From the NCBI GenBank assembly GCA_965217615.1, contig CBDCIT010000014.1, positions 234,773-298,772 on the forward strand: a stretch of 64,000 bases of DNA, written 5' to 3'. The position numbers were made by a program, and so were the translations under genes. The notes under the pieces were generated by a model. The model searched no databases and was not told the DNA's origin. It saw only the letters and a list, made by a program, of their open reading frames with translations. This DNA is from CAVOAK01 sp965217615 (GTDB lineage Bacteria; Pseudomonadota; Alphaproteobacteria; UBA8366; CAVOAK01). Below are positions 45,968 through 54,269 of the stretch, piece after piece. Numbering within the stretch: the first letter of the stretch is position 1; the number at the start of each line of letters is the position of its first letter.

Positions 45968-46007
45968 AATTGGTCAATATTGGCAAAATTGGTTTGCAAT
46001 TGGTCAA
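45968..46007. promoter_or_regulatory. Phased ATTGG repeat array (operator candidate)
   Basis: Four ATTGG motifs start at 45969, 45979, 45988 and 45999, spacing 10, 9 and 11 bases, so all face one side of the helix. The outer two are identical 10-mers, AATTGGTCAA. The array lies between the divergent FadR-type regulator and the ligase gene, a likely binding site for that regulator. The remaining stretch to 46224 is AT-richer than its surroundings, with no ORF seen. Confidence 0.5.
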
Positions 46008-46224
46008 ACAACTGTGCAAAATGGCCGCCGGTCGATAAATTTGGGTCATGGAGCCACGCCGATTGACAAACTGAACTTGTTCACGGGTATCCTATTTTAT
46101 CGCTGCCAGTCGGATCATCCGCTTGTCACTTGGCCGAATTTTAATTTAATGGTTTGTATTGGTTGTGTCAACTGCCTGAGTGGCGTGATAAGCGTGGAGA
46201 AAGTGCGCCAAGAGGGGATGCGGT

Positions 46225-47694
46225 ATGATGGATATCGAGGCCTTTGTGCAACAGGAAAGCCGGGACGATCTTGTCAAACAGGTGCGCGAGAAGATCGACG
46301 AAATGGGGATCCAGTATTTGTATCTCCAGTTCGTGTCAATCACCGGCCGGATCTGCGGCAAGGGCATCCCCGCGGATCACTGGGAATCGATGGCCGAGCG
46401 CGGCTTCCAGCTCGTCTACGGCGCGACCGTCAACCTGTTCCTCAACCGGCATGGCGAATATCTAGGCTACGGACCGCAGGACAAGGAGCTGGTCGGCATC
46501 CCGGAGCCTGAGACCTTCTGCCAGCTTGCCTGGGACAAGCGGGTCGCGCGAATTTGGTGCACCCTGTTCCGCAACCGGGAAGAGCGGGAAGATGCGGGCA
46601 CGTTTCTGACCGCCGACTGCCGCGGCAATTTGCGCCGTATCCACGCGCAATTCCGGGAAGAGCATGACGGCCTGCATCTGCGCCACGGCACTGAGCCCGA
46701 GATGATGTGGCTGAAGCGGGGCGAGGACGGCAGGCCGGACGGCGGCTTCTCCAACCCCTATTGCTACCATATCGACCAGTTTGAAAGCCTGCGCCCGGTC
46801 TATATGCGGGTGATTGAATATTCGCGAGCGATGGGGCTGGACATGATCCAGGGCGATCACGAGGACGCGCCCGGCCAGCTCGAACTCAACTTCACCTTCG
46901 ATGATGCGCTGCGCACCGCCGACCGGCTGACGACCTATCGCCAGATCTGCGCGCAGGTAGCCCGCGAGTTCAACCTGATCGCCTGCTTCGTGTCGAAGCC
47001 CTTCATGGGCGTGTCGGCCTCGGGCTGCCACCACAACATTTCGCTGTGGCGCGGCGGCGAGGAGGTATTGAACCCCCTCGGCAACGATCCGCTGCCCGGC
47101 ATGGAGAACAACTTCACCTACCTGAAGGGCGGCGAAAACACCTTCATGCCCGATACCGACGATGTGCAGATGCCCGGCAAGGTCGGGCTGCAGGTGGTCG
47201 GCGGGATCGTGAAGCATCTGGACGCGCTGACCGCCATCGGCGCCTCGACGGTAAACTCCTACCGCCGACTCTGGGATACCGGTTTTTGGGCGCCGGTCTT
47301 CGCCGACTGGGGCTACCAGAACCGCACGACCGGCCTGCGCATATCCGCGCCGGGCCGGTTCGAATACCGCTCAGTGGATTCGATGGTGAACCCGTATCTG
47401 ATGGCCGGCGCGATCCTCAAGGCGGCCGATGACGGCATCCGGAACGATATCGACCCGGGCCCGCCCGAGGACCGCAACATCTATCAGGCGATGGAGGCCG
47501 GCAAGCAGGTCAAGAAGCTGCCGATGACCCTCGGCGCCGCGCTGGATGCGCTGGCCGACGACGAAGTCATCAAGTCCGCCATGCTGGGCGACATGTACCG
47601 CCTGTACGAAGAGTACAAGCGCGACGAGTGGGAGCGTTTCCTGCACACCACGACCGACTGGGACATGGAAACCTATCTGGATTGCCTGCCCTAG
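46225..47694 (+). CDS. Glutamine-synthetase-like gamma-glutamyl ligase (GlnT/GmaS group)
   Basis: A 489-aa ATP-dependent ligase of the GS fold. Visible blocks: the N-terminal beta-grasp (DEMGIQYLYLQFVSITGRIC), an acidic metal site in DMIQGDHEDAPGQLELNF (residues 206-223), the ATP-site segment GVSASGCHHNISLW (262-275), and GRFEYRSVDSMVNPYL (377-392). The Tyr-adenylylation loop of GlnA is absent. The family includes gamma-glutamylmethylamide synthetase and GlnT; which amine is joined to glutamate here is unknown. Its first position in a ligase-GlxBCD operon supports an amine or ammonium route. RBS AGAGGGGAT precedes the tandem ATGs. Confidence 0.85.
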   Translation: MMDIEAFVQQESRDDLVKQVREKIDEMGIQYLYLQFVSITGRICGKGIPADHWESMAERGFQLVYGATVNLFLNRHGEYLGYGPQDKELVGIPEPETFCQLAWDKRVARIWCTLFRNREEREDAGTFLTADCRGNLRRIHAQFREEHDGLHLRHGTEPEMMWLKRGEDGRPDGGFSNPYCYHIDQFESLRPVYMRVIEYSRAMGLDMIQGDHEDAPGQLELNFTFDDALRTADRLTTYRQICAQVAREFNLIACFVSKPFMGVSASGCHHNISLWRGGEEVLNPLGNDPLPGMENNFTYLKGGENTFMPDTDDVQMPGKVGLQVVGGIVKHLDALTAIGASTVNSYRRLWDTGFWAPVFADWGYQNRTTGLRISAPGRFEYRSVDSMVNPYLMAGAILKAADDGIRNDIDPGPPEDRNIYQAMEAGKQVKKLPMTLGAALDALADDEVIKSAMLGDMYRLYEEYKRDEWERFLHTTTDWDMETYLDCLP

Positions 47695-47720
47695 GCGGCG
47701 CTCGACAGGAGAGACATGGC

Positions 47721-48656
47721 ATGTGTGGTATTGCCGGACTGATTTACCGCGACGGCGCCCGCAACATCGGCGGGGAAATGACCGCCATGCTGCAGGCGCT
47801 GAAGCATCGGGGCCCGGATTCGACCGGATTCGCGATCTATGGCGAGCCCGGGCCGAACGCGTACATCATGCGTTTCAAGGTCGCCGAGAAGGAGGATCTG
47901 GCCGGCGGGACAAAAATCCCCCGGGCGATCGAGGAGCGCAAGGCGGCGGTCGACGAGCTGTTGAAGGAACTCGGCGTGAAAGTCCTCGATCTCAACGAGC
48001 CGACGGCGTACGCGAGCCGCTACCGGATCTCCTATGACGGCGACCTGAAGACCCTTGCCGACCAGATCGAGGAGGTCGAGGGTGCGGAAATCCTGTCGAT
48101 CGGCAACGCGCTGGAGCTGATCAAGGACCTCGGCGACGCGGCCGGCGTTTCCGGCGCCTACGGCCTTAGCGACTTCAGGGGAACCCACGGCATCGGCCAC
48201 ACCAGGATGGCCACCGAATCGGATGTCGATATCCGCTCTGCCCACCCCTACTGGGCCTATCCCTATAACGACATCGCGGTCGTCCATAACGGCCAGATCA
48301 CCAACTACTGGCTGATGCGCCGCCAGCTGGAGCGCGACCGTCAGCGCTTCGTCAGCAACTGCGATTCGGAGCTTCTGGCGGTCTACACGGCGGTCAATCT
48401 CGAAAAGGGCATGACGCTGGAGGACTCCCTGCAGAGGTCGATCGACGAGATCGACGGGGTGTTCACCTATCTGATCACCACGCGGAACGAACTCGGCATG
48501 GCCAAGGACACGATGGCGGCGAAGCCGATGGTTCTCTACGAGGCGGACGACATGGTGGCGCTGGCTTCCGAGGAAGTCGCGATCCGGGCGATCATCCCGC
48601 ACGAGATCGACACGACCGATCCCTACGACGAGGAGGTCCGGGTATGGCAGGCATAG
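47721..48656 (+). CDS. glxB: Class II glutamine amidotransferase, GlxB/MgsA-like
   Basis: A 311-aa N-terminal-nucleophile amidotransferase starting MCGIAGLIYRDGARNIGGEM; the Cys2 nucleophile is exposed after Met removal. Further sites: LKHRGPDSTGFAIYG, GIGHTRMATESDVDIRSAHP and VVHNGQITNYWLMRRQLERD. It supplies ammonia or a glutamyl donor to the GlxC/GlxD partners, like the first domain of GltB. The GlxC start overlaps its end by 13 bases. Split glutamate-synthase domains on separate genes are characteristic of GlxBCD and MgsABC. Confidence 0.9.
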   Translation: MCGIAGLIYRDGARNIGGEMTAMLQALKHRGPDSTGFAIYGEPGPNAYIMRFKVAEKEDLAGGTKIPRAIEERKAAVDELLKELGVKVLDLNEPTAYASRYRISYDGDLKTLADQIEEVEGAEILSIGNALELIKDLGDAAGVSGAYGLSDFRGTHGIGHTRMATESDVDIRSAHPYWAYPYNDIAVVHNGQITNYWLMRRQLERDRQRFVSNCDSELLAVYTAVNLEKGMTLEDSLQRSIDEIDGVFTYLITTRNELGMAKDTMAAKPMVLYEADDMVALASEEVAIRAIIPHEIDTTDPYDEEVRVWQA

Positions 48657-49486
48657 GCGAGTCCGTCTCCACGCATATGGGCATGCATACCGAGCCCCTC
48701 ACCGGCCGGGACATCAAGACCAAGTTCAAGCTTGAGAACGAAGGCGGTTTTGCCTATCACTTCGTCCGGGATGTCGACTTCAACCGCCGCGCCGAATTCG
48801 ACTGCGCCGAGCTGGACTCCACCGAAATCAACCGGAAAATCCGCGAGCTGATGGAGTCCGGCCACGGCTCCATCGTGCTCCGTAATCCGGGCGCCAAGCA
48901 TTCATTGATTGTCGGCATCCTCAACCGGATGAACTTCATCGTCGAAGGCAGCCTGGGCTATTTCGGCTGCGGCCTGCTCGACGGCCCCAATGTGCGGATT
49001 TCGGGCCGGGTCGGCTGGTCGTTCGGCGAGAACATGATGGCCGGGGTCTGTGTGGTCGAGAAGAATGCCGGCTCCACCTTCGGCGCCGCGCTGCGCGGCG
49101 GCGACCTGGTGTGCAAGGGTTCGGTGGGCTCGCGCACCGGGATCGACCAGAAAGGCGGCACCATAATCGTCGGCGGCGATACCGGCGCCTTCTCTGGATT
49201 CATGATGCAACGCGGCCGCATCGTGGTGTGCGGCAATGCTCGCAAGAATCTCGGCGATTCGATGTATGACGGCACCATCTATATCGGCGGCGAGATCCGG
49301 GATCTGGGCGTCGACGCGGTCCCGGCGGAGCTGACCGATCTCGACCGTGCCTGGCTGACCCGCAAGCTGAACATGTACGAATTGCTGCCCGAGCGGGGCG
49401 TCGATCACTTCACCAAGATCGTCGCCGGCAAGCAGCTCTGGAGCTACGACAATCTCGAACCGACGGAGAAGAAGCTGGTCCTCTAG
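48644..49486 (+). CDS. glxC: GXGXG beta-helix glutamate-synthase domain protein, GlxC/MgsB-like
   Basis: A 280-aa protein equivalent to the C-terminal beta-helix of GltB. Repeats of glycine-rich turns are plain: NFIVEGSLGYFGCGLLDGPN, RISGRVGWSFGENMMAGVCV, VCKGSVGSRTGIDQKGGTII and GGDTGAFSGFMMQRGRIVVC. It probably stabilises the complex with GlxB and GlxD. It has no catalytic residues of its own. Translation is coupled to glxB by overlap. Confidence 0.88.
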   Translation: MAGIGESVSTHMGMHTEPLTGRDIKTKFKLENEGGFAYHFVRDVDFNRRAEFDCAELDSTEINRKIRELMESGHGSIVLRNPGAKHSLIVGILNRMNFIVEGSLGYFGCGLLDGPNVRISGRVGWSFGENMMAGVCVVEKNAGSTFGAALRGGDLVCKGSVGSRTGIDQKGGTIIVGGDTGAFSGFMMQRGRIVVCGNARKNLGDSMYDGTIYIGGEIRDLGVDAVPAELTDLDRAWLTRKLNMYELLPERGVDHFTKIVAGKQLWSYDNLEPTEKKLVL

Positions 49487-49534
49487 GCAGGGCCGTCTTC
49501 GCGGAGCGTCGTCGAACCGCAGAAAGAGACCGAC

Positions 49535-50911
49535 ATGCTGGACGATCCGACCCCGGGTGCCACCGACCACTCCAAGCCGGAAATCGAGGAAAAATATATC
49601 CTCGGCAGGAGCCAGATCTTCACGCCGGAAGTCATCAATGACATCCATGTGAAGTCGGAGCTCGGCCGCTACCGGATGCGCGGCTTCTCGCTGTTCAAGA
49701 AGATTCCGCACTGGGACGATTTGACCTTTCTGCCCGGCACGCTGACGCGATTCGTGATCGAGGGCTATCGCGAGAAATGCGAAACCAGGACGGTGATCGG
49801 CCCGCGCGCCAAGCGGCCGGTGGAGCTGGACATTCCGATCTACATCACCGGCATGAGCTTCGGGGCGCTCTCGTTCGAGGCCAAGACGGCGCTCGCCCGC
49901 GGCGCCACTATGGCCGGCACCGCGACCTGTTCCGGCGAAGGCGGCATGATCCCGGACGAACGGCGCTATTCGTCCAAATGGTTCTACCAGTGCATTCAGT
50001 CGCGCTACGGCTTCAACCCGCACCATTTGCTGCTGGCGGACGGCTGTGAGTTCTTCATCGGCCAGGGCTGCAAGGTTGGGCTGGGTGGCCATCTGATGGG
50101 CCAGAAGGTGACCGACCAAGTGGCCGAGATGCGCTCGCTTCCGGCCGGTATCGACCAGCGCTCGCCGGCCCGCCACCCCGACTGGCTGGGGCCGGACGAT
50201 CTGGCTCTGAAGATCCTCGAAATCCGCGAAGCGACCGACTGGCAGATCCCGATCCAGCTCAAGCTCGGTGCCGCGCGCGTCTATGACGACGTCCGCATGG
50301 CGGTGAAATGCGATCCCGATTCCATCTATATCGACGGCATGGAAGGCGGCACCGGCGCCGGCCCGCATCTGGCGACCGAGGAGACCGGCGTGCCGGGCAT
50401 GGCCGCGATCCGCCAGGCCCGCCGGGCAATCGACGATCTCGGCAAGCGAGGTGAGATTTCGCTGGTCTATGCCGGCGGCATCCGCAACGGCGGCGATGTC
50501 GCGAAGGCACTCGCTCTTGGCGCGGACGCGATCGCCATCGGCCATTCGGCGATGATGGCGCTGAACTGCAACAAGGACATTCCGGAAGCCGATTTTCCGT
50601 CGGAGATGGGGGTCCCGGCCGGCGCCTGCTATCACTGCCACACGGGCCGCTGCCCGGTCGGCGTGGCGACACAGGATCCGGAATTGCGCAAGCGCCTCAA
50701 CCCCGACGAAGCGGCGGAGCGCGTCTACAACTTTCTGCACACGCTGACCATGGAAGCGCAGATGATGGCCCGCGCCTGCGGCAAGACCGACATCCACAAC
50801 CTTGAGCCGGAAGACCTGGCCGCGCTGACCATGGAGGCCTCCGCCATTGCACAGGTTCCGCTCGCCGGCACCGACTACACGGTCGGCGTCGAGGACTATC
50901 ACCACATCTAG
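49535..50911 (+). CDS. glxD: FMN-binding glutamate-synthase domain protein, GlxD/MgsC-like
   Basis: A 458-aa protein matching the FMN/[3Fe-4S] synthase domain of GltB. PIYITGMSFGALSFEAKTAL, GTATCSGEGGMIPDE, SIYIDGMEGGTGAGP, VYAGGIRNGGDVAKALALGA and the cluster motif CYHCHTGRCPVGVATQD (C365, C368, C373) are present. In MgsC the domain makes N-methylglutamate from methylamine and glutamate; in GltB it makes glutamate from 2-oxoglutarate and ammonia. Which reaction runs here is not decidable from sequence. Confidence 0.9.
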   Translation: MLDDPTPGATDHSKPEIEEKYILGRSQIFTPEVINDIHVKSELGRYRMRGFSLFKKIPHWDDLTFLPGTLTRFVIEGYREKCETRTVIGPRAKRPVELDIPIYITGMSFGALSFEAKTALARGATMAGTATCSGEGGMIPDERRYSSKWFYQCIQSRYGFNPHHLLLADGCEFFIGQGCKVGLGGHLMGQKVTDQVAEMRSLPAGIDQRSPARHPDWLGPDDLALKILEIREATDWQIPIQLKLGAARVYDDVRMAVKCDPDSIYIDGMEGGTGAGPHLATEETGVPGMAAIRQARRAIDDLGKRGEISLVYAGGIRNGGDVAKALALGADAIAIGHSAMMALNCNKDIPEADFPSEMGVPAGACYHCHTGRCPVGVATQDPELRKRLNPDEAAERVYNFLHTLTMEAQMMARACGKTDIHNLEPEDLAALTMEASAIAQVPLAGTDYTVGVEDYHHI

Positions 50912-50928
50912 ACGGAAGGGCACGCAGG

Positions 50929-51339
50929 ATGGCCGGATCCGGATACAAAGGCGCCAAGATCGACGATGTCGACCACTTCCTGAAGGGCGGCGGCATCGAT
51001 TCCGAACGCGAGCAGACCATCGGGCAGCACATCGGTTACCGCTACGATGTCAATTTGCTACCCGACTATAACAGGCTGACCCCGTTCCTGAAGGACTATA
51101 TGGAGTTCATGGGCTGGGAAGATCTGAACTGGCTGGAAAACGTTCATATGGGCTATGACGACGGCCAGGCTGCGGTGTTCGACCGGAACATCAATGGCTG
51201 GGTCGCGATCCCCGAAGACATGGAACTGCCGGACAACCAGCAGGACCGCGACATGATCGCCCGGGAGATGCTGATCAAGTTCCAGATGTCGCCCGATCAC
51301 CCGATGGTCGACCTGTACAAGGCCTACCGGAAGTTCTGA
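50929..51339 (+). CDS. Unrecognised 136-aa protein in the glx operon
   Basis: A soluble, acidic protein beginning MAGSGYKGAKIDDVDHFLKG and containing DYMEFMGWEDLNWLENVHMG and DMIAREMLIKFQMSPDHPMV. No signal peptide, membrane helix or cysteine motif is visible. I do not recognise the family. It starts 17 bases after glxD, so it belongs to the same operon and may be an accessory subunit of the GlxBCD complex or of the ligase. Confidence 0.75.
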   Translation: MAGSGYKGAKIDDVDHFLKGGGIDSEREQTIGQHIGYRYDVNLLPDYNRLTPFLKDYMEFMGWEDLNWLENVHMGYDDGQAAVFDRNINGWVAIPEDMELPDNQQDRDMIAREMLIKFQMSPDHPMVDLYKAYRKF

Positions 51340-51352
51340 CGCTTCAGCGGCG

Positions 51353-51913
51353 TCAGCCGGCCCCGACCAGCAGCGCGGCCGCCGCCGTCCAGTCCGGATT
51401 GAAACCGAGAATGCGCACATCGTCGGAGAGCCGGGTGTTGAACAGACGGTTGTGCCACAGCGTGTTGCGGTAGGCCGGCTCCTCGGGCGCCATCTCGCGC
51501 ACCGCGCAGGGCAGACGGTAGGCCTGGCCGAACTGCCGGAACTCCAGCCGGCAGGCTCGAAGCTCCGCCAGCAGCGCCGCAAGCCGGGATTCCGGCAGGA
51601 AGAGGGCGGTCATCTCGTCGGAAAACCGGTTGGCCCGGTGATAGTGGGTCGATTGCAGGAAGGTCAGGCCTTTCTGGTAGACCTCGTTGGGGTCGTGGTT
51701 CTTCCTGACCTGGAATTCGAAGAAATCTGTGCTTTCCGCCGGGTCGCTGCGGACCAGCAGGACGATCGCGCCCTCGGAAAAGATGTCCCCGTCGGGCGAC
51801 AGGATTTTCGGGCGCATGCCCTCGGACGGACGGCCGCCATCCTCGCGCATGGCGATCTGGCGCAGCCGGCACTGCCAGATGAGAAACTGTTGGCGCAGGG
51901 TTTCCGGGGTCAC
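51353..51913 (-). CDS. Unrecognised 186-aa protein
   Basis: Begins MTPETLRQQFLIWQCRLRQI and contains MRPKILSPDGDIFSEGAIVL, FFEFQVRKNHDPNEVYQKGL and YRNTLWHNRLFNTRLSDDVR. The alternation of charged and aromatic residues suggests a soluble globular protein. It converges with the 136-aa gene (13 bases) and is on the same strand as the AraC regulator, 57 bases away. I cannot assign a function; its position suggests a link to the cassette. Confidence 0.65.
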   Translation of the reverse strand: MTPETLRQQFLIWQCRLRQIAMREDGGRPSEGMRPKILSPDGDIFSEGAIVLLVRSDPAESTDFFEFQVRKNHDPNEVYQKGLTFLQSTHYHRANRFSDEMTALFLPESRLAALLAELRACRLEFRQFGQAYRLPCAVREMAPEEPAYRNTLWHNRLFNTRLSDDVRILGFNPDWTAAAALLVGAG

Positions 51914-51970
51914 GGCGCTCGCCCTGTCTCGCTTGCCGGTGGCGACGTTAGCAAGGCGGAAGACCGCAAG

Positions 51971-52507
51971 CTAGACGCCGCGGCGCCACTGTCCCGGCGT
52001 TGCGCCGTGGCGGCGCTTGAGATGCCGGCCCAGATGGGACGCCGACTGGAATCCGCAGCCGACGGCGATTTCCGAAACGCTCATCCCGGTCTGGCGGAGC
52101 AGGCTGGCGGCGCGGTCGATCCGCAGCTCGAGATAGAACTGCCCGGGCGGCCTGCCGAGCCGGCCGAGGAACAGCCGGGTGAGTTGCCGGGCCGAAAGCC
52201 CGACCGCGCCGGCGATCCCATCCAGAGGCAACGGGGCTTCCAGATGCCGTTCCATGAGCAGGATGGCTTCCGCAAGATGCCGGTTGCGGCCGGCCATGCG
52301 GATGGCGGCGGTCACATGCTGCTCCTGCGCTGCTTCGCGAATCCGGTCGTGTACGTAGTTTTCCGCGACAAAGGACGCGGTCTCGCCGCCAAGGGCCTCC
52401 ATAACGAAGGTGAGCAGCGAAAAGCCCGGGACCAGGGCGAACTCGACCCGAAGTGGATTCTCTATCGCCTTCGATCTGCCGGAAGTGCATCTCGCTTCTC
52501 TCAGCAT
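51971..52507 (-). CDS. GlxA-type AraC regulator with an internal deletion of the DJ-1 domain
   Basis: A 178-aa product. Residues 18-38 (PLRVEFALVPGFSLLTFV) are the first strand of the DJ-1/PfpI-like amidase domain of GlxA regulators. From residue 39 (MEALGGETASFVAENYVHDR) the sequence is already the end of that domain. About 130 residues of sensor domain are missing in frame. The C-terminal AraC HTH pair is complete: PLDGIAGAVGLSARQLTRLF and MSVSEIAVGCGFQSASHLGR. It is divergent from the FAD oxidoreductase gene. It may act without ligand or be inactive. Confidence 0.8.
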   Translation of the reverse strand: MLREARCTSGRSKAIENPLRVEFALVPGFSLLTFVMEALGGETASFVAENYVHDRIREAAQEQHVTAAIRMAGRNRHLAEAILLMERHLEAPLPLDGIAGAVGLSARQLTRLFLGRLGRPPGQFYLELRIDRAASLLRQTGMSVSEIAVGCGFQSASHLGRHLKRRHGATPGQWRRGV

Positions 52508-52605
52508 AATGGAATTTACCGTCCGATAATTTGTTTTTTAGGTGTTTTGGAAGGAGTAGGATGCCTGGATACCGCTCCCGCGATCCTTTCCGAAGAGGCA
52601 TCCCC

Positions 52606-53949
52606 ATGAGTTTTCCCACAGACGCCCGCTTTGTCGTCATCGGCGCCGGAATCCACGGCCTGTCGACCGCCTGGCGGCTGGCCGAACGCATGCAGGCGAC
52701 CTGCAAGGGCAACGGCGCGGACATTCTGGTGCTCGACAAGACCGCCATCGCCGCCGGCGCCAGCGGCATCGCCTGCGGCGTGGTCCGCAACAACTATTTC
52801 CAGCCCGCCATGCGTGAACTGATGGCGCACAGTGTGGATGTTTGGGAAACCGATCCGAAGGGCTTCAGCTATCATCCCGTCGGCTACATGCAGATCAGCC
52901 ATGAGGCCATGCGCGAGGATGTGACCAGCATCTACGAGCAGCAGAAGGAGATCGGCTACACCTCCGAATTCATCGAAGGCGAGAAGGACTGCATGACCTA
53001 TATGAAGGGTCTGCTGTCCGACTGGCGGGCCGAAGGCATCACCTCCGTCCTGCACGAGAAAAAAGGTGGTTACGCCAACAATACCGCCGCCATTTACGGC
53101 CTGGCGGGCAAGGCCGAAGCCCATGGGGTGCGCATCATGACCGGCGTTGAGGTGACCGGCTTCGAGCGCGGCAGCAATTCCGACGCGGTTACTGGCGTCG
53201 TCACGGATCGCGGGACGATCAGGTGCGAACAGGTCGTCGTCGCGGTCGGTCCCTGGGTCAAGACGATCTGGGACATGCTCGACCTGCCGCGCGAGGTGTT
53301 GATCAAGGGGCCCGACGGCCGGATGCATGACAGCATCCCGACCTGGCGCTACTGGTGCCTGGAGGAGGGTGTCGTCGGCGTCGATCCCGACCTGCAGAGG
53401 CTCAACGACGGCGGCATGCCGCCGGTCATCCATGTCGATACGAATGCGCCGCTCCGCTCCGACGTCGACGGCTCGGTCATCACCGAGGAACCGTGGGGCA
53501 TCTACTACAAGCCGGATTTCCATTTCGATGGCGTACAGGGCGGCGCCATGCCCTACGAGGTGAAGACCCCGGCCGACGACGTGGCGATCGATCCCTACGG
53601 TCCCGAGTCGCCGGAATTCATCGTTGGCGACAATTTCGCCCATATGTGGTGCTCGGCCCTCGCCTTCTGCCAGGAGCGCTTTTCCGGCCAGATCGATAAA
53701 TTCAGGAAGGAGCCGTCGGGTGGTCTGGGCTGCTTCACGCCGGACAGTTTCCCGGTCTTCGACACCTTCTGCGAGAACGTTTACATCGTCGCCGACAGCA
53801 ACCACGGTTTCAAAATGATCGGCGTCGGCCGCCTGGTCGCAGACGAGATATTGGGCGACAAGCAGGCCCTGCTCGAACCGTTCCGCTTCAGCCGCTACGC
53901 CGAAGGCATGCTGCACCCGACGAGCAACAGCCCGTTCCCCTGGAGTTGA
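52606..53949 (+). CDS. FAD-dependent amine oxidoreductase (DadA/sarcosine-oxidase-beta-like)
   Basis: A 447-aa protein with an N-terminal Rossmann motif FVVIGAGIHGLSTAWRLAER and the DAO/glycine-oxidase pattern AAGASGIACGVVRNNYFQPA. A C-terminal FAD loop reads NVYIVADSNHGFKMIGVGRL. The middle (GYANNTAAIYGLAGKAEAHG) fits the sarcosine-oxidase beta/DadA group. The one-chain form would oxidise a secondary or N-substituted amino acid, for example an N-alkylglutamate. RBS AGAGG; a 63-bp upstream leader is rejected. Confidence 0.85.
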   Translation: MSFPTDARFVVIGAGIHGLSTAWRLAERMQATCKGNGADILVLDKTAIAAGASGIACGVVRNNYFQPAMRELMAHSVDVWETDPKGFSYHPVGYMQISHEAMREDVTSIYEQQKEIGYTSEFIEGEKDCMTYMKGLLSDWRAEGITSVLHEKKGGYANNTAAIYGLAGKAEAHGVRIMTGVEVTGFERGSNSDAVTGVVTDRGTIRCEQVVVAVGPWVKTIWDMLDLPREVLIKGPDGRMHDSIPTWRYWCLEEGVVGVDPDLQRLNDGGMPPVIHVDTNAPLRSDVDGSVITEEPWGIYYKPDFHFDGVQGGAMPYEVKTPADDVAIDPYGPESPEFIVGDNFAHMWCSALAFCQERFSGQIDKFRKEPSGGLGCFTPDSFPVFDTFCENVYIVADSNHGFKMIGVGRLVADEILGDKQALLEPFRFSRYAEGMLHPTSNSPFPWS

Positions 53950-53973
53950 CCCGGGGCAGCTCAACGGGCGCGG

Positions 53974-54192
53974 TCAGTCGCCTTCGAGGGCTTCGTTGAT
54001 CGAGGCAGCGTCGCCGTGCCGGCTCAAGATTCCGTCATAGTCCGCCTTCTCGGCCCGCATCTGCAGAACGTGCCAGCCGAGCCACAGAACCACACCGACG
54101 ATCAGGAACAGCACCTCCGTACCCTGGAAGGGATAAATGGCGCCGATGTCTTTCAGATCGACCGCCCAGGTCTCGATGCCTGTCGTAGACAT
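53974..54192 (-). CDS. 72-aa single-pass membrane protein next to Amt
   Basis: Starts MSTTGIETWAVDLKDIGAIY with an excellent ribosome site (AAGGAG, about 8 nt). One hydrophobic segment, EVLFLIVGVVLWLGWHVLQM, spans the membrane; the C-terminus is charged. It lies 77 bases after the ammonium transporter on the same strand. The family is unknown to me. A small subunit or regulator of the transporter is an inference. Confidence 0.65.
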   Translation of the reverse strand: MSTTGIETWAVDLKDIGAIYPFQGTEVLFLIVGVVLWLGWHVLQMRAEKADYDGILSRHGDAASINEALEGD

Positions 54193-54269
54193 GCTTCTTT
54201 CTCCTTTCTGGCCTCCGGCCCGCCAGCGTCGAAGCGCCGACGGGTGCCGGGGCAAATGGGGTCAACCTG

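Noticed and set aside
46225..47694. Housekeeping glutamine synthetase GlnA
   Set aside because: The protein lacks the GlnA adenylylation loop and resembles the GlnT/GmaS branch; the neighbourhood is GlxBCD.
48902..50923. 673-codon minus-strand frame across glxC and glxD
   Set aside because: It is the complement of two highly conserved genes; the product is His/Arg/Val-rich without any domain.
52516..53964. 482-codon minus-strand frame opposite the FAD oxidoreductase
   Set aside because: Pure antisense of a GC-rich gene; the real gene has complete FAD motifs and a ribosome site.
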